Shown here: positions 1 to 6,353 of the stretch, piece after piece | Numbering within the stretch: position 1 is the first letter of the stretch | How the letters are laid out: every line of letters starts with the position of its first letter | Source of the DNA: Gammaproteobacteria bacterium | Lineage (GTDB): Bacteria > Pseudomonadota > Gammaproteobacteria > Immundisolibacterales > Immundisolibacteraceae | Direction: 5' to 3' | Length of the DNA stretch: 6,743 nt | Assembly: GCA_003645395.1 (NCBI GenBank) | Contig: QNFC01000096.1 | Location: 1-6,743 of the forward strand | Program-made: the position numbers and the translations under genes | Notes under the pieces: model-generated | Seen by the model: the letters and a program-made list of their open reading frames with translations, nothing else | The model's database searches: none | Told to the model about the DNA's origin: nothing

Positions 1-453
1 GCAGATGTTGAAGAGCAAGCTGAAGAGCTGTCGGTTACCACTCCCGGCGACGCGCAACACCTGTTACTCGTGGATGATGAACCATCAGTGCTAGCACTAC
101 TGCAGGAACTCTTCAGTGCCCAGGGGTATCAGGTAACCGGCTGCGCGTCTGGTAGCGAGGCATTGCAACAGTTGTCCGAGAAAGTTACCGACTTTGACCT
201 GGTAATCACCGATTACTCCATGCCAGGGATGACAGGCGTCGACCTGGCGACTGAGTTGTACCGTCGCGCGCCGCAACTGCCGGTGGTCCTGTGCACGGGC
301 TATATGCTCAATATTGACCCTGTCACGCTCTTTCCAGGCAACATCCGTGAGCAATTGCAAAAACCAGTACCCACTAAGAAGTTATTCAGTGTTGTCCAGC
401 GCTTGCTCGCTGAGCAAAACACTACTCCTCCGGAACAACCGCCGGTAAAGTGA
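1..453 (+). CDS. C-terminal receiver domain of a probable hybrid sensor histidine kinase (5' end outside window)
   Basis: The reading frame is open from base 1, so the gene starts outside the window; the GTG at 70 lies inside the first beta strand and is not the start. The visible 150 codons are an Ala/Glu-rich linker (about codons 1-19) followed by a complete REC domain. Seen in the sequence: the LLLVDDEP acidic pocket (codons 21-28), the phosphoacceptor Asp at codon 71 (bases 211-213) in VITDYSMPGM, the conserved Thr in LCTGY (codon 99), and the invariant Lys before Pro (codon 121, bases 361-363). All key residues are intact, so it should accept a phosphoryl group. No DNA-binding or enzymatic output domain follows; the protein ends about 29 residues after the Lys. 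An acidic linker followed by a terminal REC is typical of hybrid kinases, but a stand-alone or N-terminally different regulator cannot be excluded. The 3' end overlaps the convergent kinase gene by 32 bp. Confidence 0.9.
   Translation, partial: ADVEEQAEELSVTTPGDAQHLLLVDDEPSVLALLQELFSAQGYQVTGCASGSEALQQLSEKVTDFDLVITDYSMPGMTGVDLATELYRRAPQLPVVLCTGYMLNIDPVTLFPGNIREQLQKPVPTKKLFSVVQRLLAEQNTTPPEQPPVK
403..417. repeat. Perfect 6-bp inverted repeat at the convergent gene ends
   Basis: TTGCTC and GAGCAA flank a 3-base loop (GCT). The repeat lies inside the receiver-domain coding region and begins 4 bases past the stop codon of the convergent minus-strand kinase gene. In the kinase transcript the hairpin would sit just after the stop, but no T-run follows it, so an intrinsic terminator is not supported. 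It could stabilise a 3' end or be chance. Confidence 0.3.
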
Positions 454-2749
454 AGTAAAAACTGGCACCGCCACCCGGTTTGTTAACCCCCCCAATATTG
501 CCACCGTGAGCATCAACAATCTGTTTGCAGATCGCCAGCCCGAGACCCGTACCACCTGCCTCAGTACGAGTGCGCACGCTCTCTACAAATGGATCAAACA
601 AGGACTCTGTCCCCCCATCCGGCAGGCCCACGCCCTTATCTTCGACCATTACCATAGTTTGTTGCTGATTGTCGCAAGACAGCACGACCGTCACCGCCTC
701 GCTTGGATCACTGAACTTTAAAGCATTTGAAACCAGATTAGTCACCACCTGGGCAACACGCTCAAAATCACAGTAGGCCCGAATGGGATTGCCAGTCGTC
801 ACCGTGTTGACAGAGACCTGACGCTCGCCGATTTCCAGTTGCATATCGTCGAGCGCTTTACCGACAAGCTGGGGGATATCGCACCATTCCATACGATAGT
901 TAACACTGCCAGACTCTAATAAAGTCAGGTCGAGCAAATCGTTGAGCAACCGTAACAACCGCTTGCCGCTTGCCTGAATACGATTGAAATATCGCTGCAG
1001 CTGACTTCTCTCAGCTTCTGTCGATTTCGATTCACCAAATTCGGCGTAGCTGAGCACTGAGTGTAGAGGGGTACGCAGTTCATGGGACATATTGGCTAAA
1101 AATCGTGACTTTGCTCGGTTAGCAGTTTCCGCCTCGTCAAGCGCCAAACTCAGGCTGAGGGTCTTTTTTGCCACCTGGTCAGCCAGAGTATCGCGATGTT
1201 TTCGTAACGCTCCGACTGCTTCAAACTGCGTTGTGATATCGCGCACAAAGGCAACCAGCGCAGGCATTTCATCATGCTCAGTAACTACCGCGTTTACTTC
1301 AATACGGATCCGCGAATCACTGTTAGTGCGCACCCAGAACTCCGCCCTCAGGTCTTTGCCCGTGGCAAAGCTGTTCACAAATAGCTCAACGGCCTCTTCG
1401 CGGTTATTTTCGTCGAGAAACTGCAGATAATCACGCCCCTCTATCTGCTTGAGATCAAAACCGACCATTTGTTGAAACTGCCGATTCGAAAAAACAACTT
1501 TACGATCAAGATCAACGATGGCAATACCGTCGCCACTGTTGTTAACGATGGTGTTGTACATCTGCTCTGAATGCTTCAGTGCTAGCTGCACAGCCAGTCG
1601 CTCGGTAACATCACGTATAAGCGCCTGCACACAGGATTCGCCGGCTACATCGACTTGACTGAGGCTGACTTCAAGATCAATCAAACTACCGTCAAACCGC
1701 CGACCACGCCAATCAAACCGCAGCGATTCCCCGCTTGCCACCATCGCAAATTTTTGTCTGATCAGCTCGTTACTCTGCCGATACCCCGGTTGCAGCGCAG
1801 GTGACAACATCTCAATGGATTTACCAATAAACTGCTCACGAGTGGCACCGAACATCGCCACCGCTTCTCTGTTCAAGTCCACAACTTCTTCGCCACGCAA
1901 CACCATCACCGCGTCGTTGGCCTGGCTAAACAGCGTTCGATATCGGGCCTCGCTTTCCGCCAGCGCGGTCTCCCAGCGCTTCTTTTGGGTAATGTCGCGG
2001 AGGGTTCCTTCAATACCACCCACCCAGCCAGCCGCATGGTGCCAAACAGAGCCACTGAAGCTAAACAGCAGCACCTCCCCGGTAAGCGTACGCAACTCCA
2101 GCTCCAGGTCGTCACATTTGCCCTCTGCCGACGCCATAATTCCTTGCAGGCGCGCCCATGTCTGCTCATCGATAAACGTTCTTAATGAGCAACGCCGGAG
2201 CTTCTGTGGGCTATCTACCCCCAGGACCGGCGGGAGATTAGGCGAAGCCACTAAAATAGCTCCCCCCTCATCTACACGCAGATAGAAATCACGCAGATTG
2301 GCGAACACTTCCCGCAGCTTCGGGTTGCTGGGCGTGTCTCGATCGTCAGCATCAGGCAGCGCGGGTGCCGCCTCGGCTAACCCTAACGGGACAGGGCGAC
2401 AACTAATCAGTAACAGCGCATCACCTTCGCCTAAAAAAGGACGGATACGTACGTCCATCGTTGTCACCAACGAATGGCGTTTATCCCGTGCGGTCATCTG
2501 CAACCGTAACTGATCACCTGATCCCAGCCGCCGAGTTAAATCGATTAGTAGCTCTTTGTTAAATTGGGGCGAACGCAACAGCTCCCACACTGCCTGGTCT
2601 TTAAGCTTGCGGGCTTTTAGTCCCCAGAATTGGCGAGAAAACAGGTTGGCGAACACAACCCTGCCTTGCAGGTCAGCCATTAATAGCAGATCTGGCTGCT
2701 GGTCGAGCAGCTCATCTGCGCTGATGAAATCGGGGAGGGCGAAGCTCAT
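422..2749 (-). CDS. Soluble multi-PAS sensor histidine kinase (4x PAS, HisKA, HATPase_c)
   Basis: A 775-residue two-component sensor kinase. No transmembrane segment or signal peptide is visible, so it should sense a cytoplasmic cue. Predicted order: PAS1 about 10-118, PAS2 about 145-258 ending in RDITQKKR, PAS3 about 266-388 ending in RDVTERL, PAS4 about 394-508 ending in RDITTQF. A helical linker (about 509-545) leads to HisKA with the H-box SHELRTPL (His556). HATPase_c has the N-box NLVSNALKFS (671-680), G1 box DKGVG (704-708), F-box LFDPF (717-721) and G2 box GGTGLGLAI (732-740). All catalytic boxes are intact. PAS3 and PAS4 are clearest; PAS1 and PAS2 are more diverged. There is no receiver or HPt domain, so a separate regulator is needed; none is adjacent in the same operon. 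The ATG at 2749 is the first usable start because an in-frame TGA lies 8 codons upstream (2771-2773). No strong Shine-Dalgarno is visible. Ligand unknown. Confidence 0.95.
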   Translation of the reverse strand: MSFALPDFISADELLDQQPDLLLMADLQGRVVFANLFSRQFWGLKARKLKDQAVWELLRSPQFNKELLIDLTRRLGSGDQLRLQMTARDKRHSLVTTMDVRIRPFLGEGDALLLISCRPVPLGLAEAAPALPDADDRDTPSNPKLREVFANLRDFYLRVDEGGAILVASPNLPPVLGVDSPQKLRRCSLRTFIDEQTWARLQGIMASAEGKCDDLELELRTLTGEVLLFSFSGSVWHHAAGWVGGIEGTLRDITQKKRWETALAESEARYRTLFSQANDAVMVLRGEEVVDLNREAVAMFGATREQFIGKSIEMLSPALQPGYRQSNELIRQKFAMVASGESLRFDWRGRRFDGSLIDLEVSLSQVDVAGESCVQALIRDVTERLAVQLALKHSEQMYNTIVNNSGDGIAIVDLDRKVVFSNRQFQQMVGFDLKQIEGRDYLQFLDENNREEAVELFVNSFATGKDLRAEFWVRTNSDSRIRIEVNAVVTEHDEMPALVAFVRDITTQFEAVGALRKHRDTLADQVAKKTLSLSLALDEAETANRAKSRFLANMSHELRTPLHSVLSYAEFGESKSTEAERSQLQRYFNRIQASGKRLLRLLNDLLDLTLLESGSVNYRMEWCDIPQLVGKALDDMQLEIGERQVSVNTVTTGNPIRAYCDFERVAQVVTNLVSNALKFSDPSEAVTVVLSCDNQQQTMVMVEDKGVGLPDGGTESLFDPFVESVRTRTEAGGTGLGLAICKQIVDAHGGNIGGVNKPGGGASFYFTLPAVVPEE

Positions 2750-2793
2750 TAAATGATTCGTCGATACTCGTCAGAAAGGGCGTCTGAAATTCG

Positions 2794-2823
2794 CGTATAG
2801 GGTCAACCCTGGCACAAAGTCAG
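2794..2823 (-). promoter_or_regulatory. Candidate sigma70 promoter for the histidine kinase gene
   Basis: On the minus strand, CTGACT (2823-2818, 4/6 to the -35 consensus) and TATACG (2799-2794, 4/6 to the -10) are separated by 18 bp. A start near 2787 would give a leader of about 38 bases before the ATG at 2749. A small dyad, AGGGT-CA-ACCCT (2799-2810), lies in the spacer next to the -10 and could be an operator. The match is moderate and no other element supports it. The rest of the 2750-2952 gap shows nothing else I can name; there is no convincing terminator for the upstream CMD-Rieske gene. Confidence 0.35.
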
Positions 2824-2952
2824 CACACAAAAACTCGGTTACGCAGCCACAATAGTGATCCTGCGCCCTTCCTAATCGGCGAGAATCACTGGGCCTAAAG
2901 CCTGCCTCGCGGAAAATATCTACGCCTGCAGAGAGCCCTGCAAAGCGGGCAC

Positions 2953-3579
2953 TCAGAAAAAGACGTCTACCTGCCGATCAATTACCCGCGAAACAACACG
3001 CTGTAAAGGCCGGTTTCCGTTAGCAACGCAATCACCGGTTTGCAAATCAAACACCCAATTGTGCTGGGGACAGGTGAGAGTTTTTCCGGCCAGGCCTTGT
3101 TGGGGAATATTGGTTGCCTGGTGGGGACAACGACTGTCGTAAACAGCTATCTGCTCCGAGTCACGCAGCACGAAAACCGCCCTCCCCGCCACCTGTAGGC
3201 AAATCGGTTGATCCAGTGGCAATTCATCCACCGCCGTTAACCGATGCCATTCGGGTTCTCGATCAAGTAACTCCGGCGAAAATTCGGGGATATTCATTTC
3301 GAGAATGATCTCAATCGCCCAGTTAATGCGGGTAAGCCCCAGCATCGGTAGCGAAAACAGCAGCACATCAATGACTTCTGCTGCGGTAGCGCCGTCGCGC
3401 AGCGCCCGCGGCAGATACTGGCGCAAGCCTGATTCGCTCTGCGCATGAACCTTGCCGAGTAGCGACACCAGGGCACGGGTTTTCGGGTCGAGATTACTCC
3501 CGGCCTGCTTCAGGAATTTGAAATAAGACCCCATAGCTTCGCCACGCGTCTGCAACAAATAATCCATCGCCTTGCTCAT
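2953..3579 (-). CDS. CMD/AhpD-like domain fused to a Rieske [2Fe-2S] ferredoxin domain
   Basis: A 208-residue soluble two-domain protein. Residues about 15-95 look like the helical carboxymuconolactone decarboxylase/AhpD fold (KTRALVSLLGK, then ALRDGATAAEVIDVL). The CxxC...H residues of AhpD peroxidases are missing: the equivalent stretch (about 48-56) reads ESGLRQYLP and has no Cys or His. Residues about 111-208 are a Rieske domain with CPH (Cys151, His153) and CPQH (Cys170, His173), a complete C-x-H-x16-C-x2-H ligand set, then NWVFDLQTG. Short spacing and small size fit ferredoxin-type Rieske proteins, such as aromatic monooxygenase ferredoxins or NirD-like proteins, rather than oxygenase alpha subunits. 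It probably transfers electrons; the partner is unknown and no oxygenase or reductase is visible here. The gene lies 26 bp downstream of the AEC transporter on the same strand, so co-transcription is likely. The start is supported by a good Shine-Dalgarno. Confidence 0.9.
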   Translation of the reverse strand: MSKAMDYLLQTRGEAMGSYFKFLKQAGSNLDPKTRALVSLLGKVHAQSESGLRQYLPRALRDGATAAEVIDVLLFSLPMLGLTRINWAIEIILEMNIPEFSPELLDREPEWHRLTAVDELPLDQPICLQVAGRAVFVLRDSEQIAVYDSRCPHQATNIPQQGLAGKTLTCPQHNWVFDLQTGDCVANGNRPLQRVVSRVIDRQVDVFF

Positions 3580-3586
3580 CGCCCAT

Positions 3587-3592
3587 CCCCCT
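3587..3592 (-). promoter_or_regulatory. Ribosome binding site of the CMD-Rieske gene
   Basis: AGGGGG on the minus strand ends 7 bases before the ATG at 3579. It is the clearest Shine-Dalgarno in the window and fixes this start. Another ATG at 3586 is out of frame. The site lies in the 26-bp gap after the AEC transporter stop codon, consistent with independent re-initiation within an operon. Confidence 0.7.
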
Positions 3593-3605
3593 ACTGAATC
3601 AACTG

Positions 3606-4523
3606 CTACAGAAACATCAGGTATAACGGCGCAATTACCATATAGCCAACCATCGACAACGACAGCGCTGCACCGTAAAGCGGTGCATCGAGCTCGTATC
3701 GATAAGTCAACAAAATGCCGACTGCCGGACTGGCTGAAGCCATCGCCAGCGCTGTAATTGTCAAGGTCTGGGTATCAACCGACAGCACCCAGCCGACCAG
3801 CAGACCTACTGCCGGCGCCACCAATAACCGAATAGCCAGTGCCGGCGCTAACAACCCAACATGGCGCAGCTGATCAATGCGCAATGAGAGGCCAATGATA
3901 AACACCATCAACGGAATTCCCGCCTGGCCAAAATTCCAACCTGCATCCAGCGCCACCTCCGGCACCTCGATTCCCAACGCCTTCACCAGCAGCGCTGCTG
4001 CGACCCCCCATAGTGGCGGCAGCCGTAGCATCTCTCGGCCCAATCCACCGGGCGCTAAGCTGCCACCGCTATACCAAATGGCAATCATCACCCCCAGGGT
4101 CCAGATCATCGGCACCGTAGCCAGCAGATCAAACAGCATGGCACCTTTCATACCGGCTTCACCAAACAGAGCCATGCAAACCGGTAGCGCCAGGCTGCCG
4201 TTAGCAAATGATGACGCTAGTACTAATGACCCCTGACGCTGCCGTGACAGGTTAATTTTGCGGCCAAGGTATCCATAAAACAGCACACTAAAACCAACAC
4301 CCGCCAGAATAGAAGCGACACCGGCAACAGGAATGGCCACAACCTCCATACCCAGCTCAGCCCGCACTAGCACAGCAAAAATCAGTACCGGTGCAAACAG
4401 ACGCAATAACAACTGATTAAGTACATTCGCCACGGTTTGAGCATCGAGCCCTCCCGGTTCAACGCGCTGCCAGACATAACCGGCTAACATCGTCAGCGCT
4501 ACGGGAATCAAGGCGTCATACAT
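3606..4523 (-). CDS. AEC-family (auxin efflux carrier-like) transporter
   Basis: A 305-residue, strongly hydrophobic inner-membrane protein with about ten predicted helices, near residues 3-18, 35-53, 61-86, 100-120, 127-150, 168-185, 200-214, 222-248, 255-273 and 281-303. The length and two-times-five layout fit the AEC family. The family's broken fourth helix appears as FANGSLALPV (106-115), and the second-half counterpart as MASASPAVGILL (261-272). Bacterial members export or take up organic acids such as malonate or malate; the substrate here cannot be read from sequence, although a carboxylate is the default guess. The start MYDALIPVAL is typical of the family's N-terminus and has a weak GAGAG 9 bases upstream. 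It is followed after 26 bp by the CMD-Rieske gene, so the two probably form an operon. It is preceded by a 232-bp leader with promoter-like and dyad elements. Confidence 0.92.
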   Translation of the reverse strand: MYDALIPVALTMLAGYVWQRVEPGGLDAQTVANVLNQLLLRLFAPVLIFAVLVRAELGMEVVAIPVAGVASILAGVGFSVLFYGYLGRKINLSRQRQGSLVLASSFANGSLALPVCMALFGEAGMKGAMLFDLLATVPMIWTLGVMIAIWYSGGSLAPGGLGREMLRLPPLWGVAAALLVKALGIEVPEVALDAGWNFGQAGIPLMVFIIGLSLRIDQLRHVGLLAPALAIRLLVAPAVGLLVGWVLSVDTQTLTITALAMASASPAVGILLTYRYELDAPLYGAALSLSMVGYMVIAPLYLMFL

Positions 4524-4607
4524 TGCCGGGGGCTCTCGAAATAGTGTGATGAAAGCGACAAGTGCTGGCTTAGAGTCAACACCTCGCTGGGGGAGGTAAA
4601 TTAGTGT

Positions 4608-4636
4608 TGAACCGAAAATGCCAAATTATCGGTTCA
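4608..4636. promoter_or_regulatory. Perfect 8-bp inverted repeat, candidate operator upstream of the AEC gene
   Basis: TGAACCGA (4608-4615) and TCGGTTCA (4629-4636) are exact reverse complements separated by 13 bases. The arm centres are 21 bp apart, two helical turns, as expected for a dimeric regulator binding one DNA face. A GATAAT hexamer on the minus strand (4630-4625) overlaps one arm, so a bound protein could block a promoter there; no good -35 accompanies it. The site lies 85 bp upstream of the AEC start. In RNA it could instead form a hairpin. No T-run follows on either strand, so it is not an intrinsic terminator. Confidence 0.45.
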
Positions 4637-4709
4637 GCGGCAGTCAGGGAAGGGAGGATTAAGTTTCGCCAGAACGACGCAACCCCCCCAACAATCCGGC
4701 GATCCGGCG

Positions 4710-4737
4710 ATTATACCCGTGAGCTAAAAACTAGCAG
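4710..4737 (-). promoter_or_regulatory. Candidate promoter for the AEC / CMD-Rieske operon
   Basis: A perfect TATAAT lies on the minus strand at 4715-4710. The best -35, CTGCTA (4737-4732, 3/6), is 16 bp upstream and poor, so activation or chance is possible. Transcription from about 4703 would give a leader of about 180 bases containing the inverted repeat at 4608-4636. An 8-bp tandem repeat (ATCCGGCG twice, 4694-4709) sits at the predicted start point. The box is also only about 40 bp past the aldolase stop codon, so the 232-bp gap (4524-4755) probably separates two transcription units, although no terminator is evident. Confidence 0.35.
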
Positions 4738-4755
4738 CCCCGTCTTACGCTATGT

Positions 4756-5400
4756 TTAGTCCGTCCCTGATGGCTGCTGGCCATAACCGGCAAACTTCTT
4801 CATCACCTCAGCCATTTCACCCTCGGTCAACAATACCGGCTGGCCAGATTGCCGAGCCAACAGGTATTGAGTGGCCAACTGCTCGACTTCAACCGCCAGA
4901 TCCAGTGCAGCAGGCAAATCAACCCCGCAGGCAACCAGACCGTGGTTCGCCAGCAGGCAAGCCCGACGCTCATGTAAAGCCACGAGCACGGCGGCGGAGA
5001 GCTCCTGCGTACCAAATAACGCATATTCGGCACAACGGATATCCGTGCCACCGGCACTGGCAACCATGTAGTGAAATGAAGGGATCGGCTCACGTAAACA
5101 GGCCAGCGCTGTCGCAGCACGGGAATGCACATGCACAATAGCGCCAAACTCTGCACGCCGAGCATAAATATCGAGGTGAAAAAGCCACTCGCTGGAAGGG
5201 CGCCTTGACCCTGCGATTACGTCACCCTCTGCAGACATTAATACCAGGTCTGCATCGGCGAGATCAGCGTAGTTCATGCCGGTTGGCGTGATTAGGAACC
5301 CATCTCCCTGGCGGGCGCTGACATTGCCTGAAGAACCAATGTTGATGCCCAGCCGGTTCATCGCTCTGGCGGTCTGAATTACTCTGGAACTCAATTTCAT
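4756..5400 (-). CDS. Class II aldolase, L-fuculose-1-phosphate aldolase-like
   Basis: A 214-residue zinc-dependent aldolase aligning along its full length with E. coli FucA (215 residues), which splits L-fuculose-1-phosphate into dihydroxyacetone phosphate and L-lactaldehyde. Zinc and catalytic residues are all recognisable: Glu71 in SSEW, His90 and His92 in VHVHS, and His153 in ANHGL. They correspond to E. coli Glu73, His92, His94 and His155. The phosphate-binding elements SGNVS (24-28), TPTG (38-41) and SS (69-70) are present, as are Tyr111 (HYM) and Tyr206 near the C-terminus. An active cytoplasmic enzyme is therefore expected. No fucose or rhamnose kinase, isomerase or transporter is nearby, so the true substrate may be another sugar 1-phosphate, for example in 5-deoxyribose salvage. 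The N-terminus lines up with FucA, supporting the ATG at 5400, but no Shine-Dalgarno is visible. It lies 30 bp downstream of the NIT-like pair, probably in the same operon. Confidence 0.9.
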   Translation of the reverse strand: MKLSSRVIQTARAMNRLGINIGSSGNVSARQGDGFLITPTGMNYADLADADLVLMSAEGDVIAGSRRPSSEWLFHLDIYARRAEFGAIVHVHSRAATALACLREPIPSFHYMVASAGGTDIRCAEYALFGTQELSAAVLVALHERRACLLANHGLVACGVDLPAALDLAVEVEQLATQYLLARQSGQPVLLTEGEMAEVMKKFAGYGQQPSGTD

Positions 5401-5430
5401 TATTCGATTTGCCGCAAAAAAAAACCGCAG

Positions 5431-5973
5431 TCACTTTTGCTCCGGTCGCCCCGCCTGCAGATTATGCTGGATTTTACTGGTCAGGTAATCAAGCGTTTCC
5501 TCAACAATCCGCAGATGGACATCGATAACCTCGGTTGCCAATCTAAACAACTGCTGGCTATCGGGTTTCTCGATACTCTGGCTAACCAGCCCATCTTTGA
5601 TGAGCCCGATCAACTGTAACAACTGCGTCTCATTTACCTGACGTACAACCAACGACGGAATACCCTTTAAAGCATAGTGCTGAAAACTGCTAGCGCAGTG
5701 GCGGAAGTAATCAAGTTCGCGATGGATAGCTGAATCAATATTTTTTAGCTGGTCCATTAACACTGGATTCGGGTCAGCAACAACACTCACATAGGTCGCC
5801 ATCCCCCTGAGCCGCCCCATCGTTTCAGTGAACTGCAGTATTTCTACAAACACCAGCTTAATCAGCTTACGGTCATCATCAGCACTCGCAAAGCAGCGCT
5901 TGGCCCCCTCCCTTTCCGTATTTTCCACACTGACGGCAAAATAATTTCGGTCGCTTGCGACGCGCTGAATCAT
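5431..5973 (-). CDS. Small helical protein, NIT (nitrate/nitrite-sensing)-like, second of a tandem pair
   Basis: A 180-residue soluble protein, predicted almost entirely helical, with no signal peptide, membrane span or known catalytic motif. I do not recognise a named family with certainty. The core, residues about 40-91, contains RLRG (54-57), QL (75-76) and a final FR (90-91). It aligns without gaps to the same elements in the preceding gene's product. The R-x-RG helix following a hydrophobic helix recalls the Q-x-ERG helix of NIT sensor domains, which bind small anions or other ligands in helical bundles. The C-terminal half (about 105-172) would add two or three further helices. Its ATG overlaps the upstream stop codon as ATGA (5970-5973), indicating translational coupling; no Shine-Dalgarno is evident. 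An output domain is absent, so a direct signalling role would require a partner. NIT membership is an inference. Confidence 0.75.
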   Translation of the reverse strand: MIQRVASDRNYFAVSVENTEREGAKRCFASADDDRKLIKLVFVEILQFTETMGRLRGMATYVSVVADPNPVLMDQLKNIDSAIHRELDYFRHCASSFQHYALKGIPSLVVRQVNETQLLQLIGLIKDGLVSQSIEKPDSQQLFRLATEVIDVHLRIVEETLDYLTSKIQHNLQAGRPEQK

Positions 5974-6353
5974 TTCAGTAACGCTGTCTTGTGGTCGAAA
6001 TTCTCCAGATATCGCCGAGCTCGATTATTGCTGAGAATAAAATTAAGGTCACCATGGAGTTGTTGCCAATCCTCCAGCGGCAAAATGTCATTTTGAGTGG
6101 TCCGAAAACACTCAAGAATGTATCGATTACGAGCCAGTTCATCAGCCAGCTGCATACTGGTTAGCTGAAATTTAACATCGCCCCCAGCCCAGGCAATGCT
6201 CGCGCCACGGAATCGTTGCACCATTTTAAACAGGGCGACCAACTCACGAACTAAACGTAACCCATCAAACAACAGATAAAACTGAGCCACATTTAACTGT
6301 TGCGGGTATTGCCCTGCGCTTTCATCAAATATTGATGGTGGTACGAAGCTCAT
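5970..6353 (-). CDS. Small helical protein, NIT-like, first of a tandem pair
   Basis: From the ATG at 6353 the product is 127 residues, soluble and mainly helical, with no signal peptide or membrane span. A hydrophobic helix leads into QRFRG (residues 46-50), followed by QL (68-69) and CFR (82-84). The same elements recur at identical spacing in the downstream gene product, so the two are probably diverged paralogs. The resemblance to NIT sensor domains is suggestive only. Start choice: a GTG at 6431 would add 26 residues, but that stretch uses several rare-looking codons (AGG, CTA, GGA, TTA), is not hydrophobic and has no clear Shine-Dalgarno. The ATG at 6353 has AGCAGG ending 9 bases upstream and is preferred. 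The gene ends in a 4-base ATGA overlap with the next one, making it the likely first gene of a three-gene operon ending in the class II aldolase. Function unknown. Confidence 0.7.
   Translation of the reverse strand: MSFVPPSIFDESAGQYPQQLNVAQFYLLFDGLRLVRELVALFKMVQRFRGASIAWAGGDVKFQLTSMQLADELARNRYILECFRTTQNDILPLEDWQQLHGDLNFILSNNRARRYLENFDHKTALLK

Noticed and set aside
466..485. ACCG/CGGT stem followed by TTGTT, downstream of the receiver gene, as a terminator
   Set aside because: The stem is four pairs with a poor T-run, and it lies inside the kinase coding region.
1092..2285. Plus-strand open frames opposite the PAS kinase
   Set aside because: They lie antisense to a full-length gene with clear domains, their products are low-complexity Ser/Arg-rich strings, and they have no recognisable motifs.
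2855..2890. AGTGAT/ATCACT dyad in the kinase upstream gap as an operator or attC-like site
   Set aside because: There are six pairs with a loop of about 25 bases, no integron core-site pattern and no supporting context.
4694..4709. ATCCGGCG direct repeat as an iteron or regulator array
   Set aside because: There are only two copies of 8 bp with no further copies nearby, so this is most simply a small tandem duplication.
4720..4735. GCTA/TAGC hairpin after the aldolase stop as a terminator
   Set aside because: The stem has only 4-5 pairs and the T-run falls in the loop rather than after the stem.
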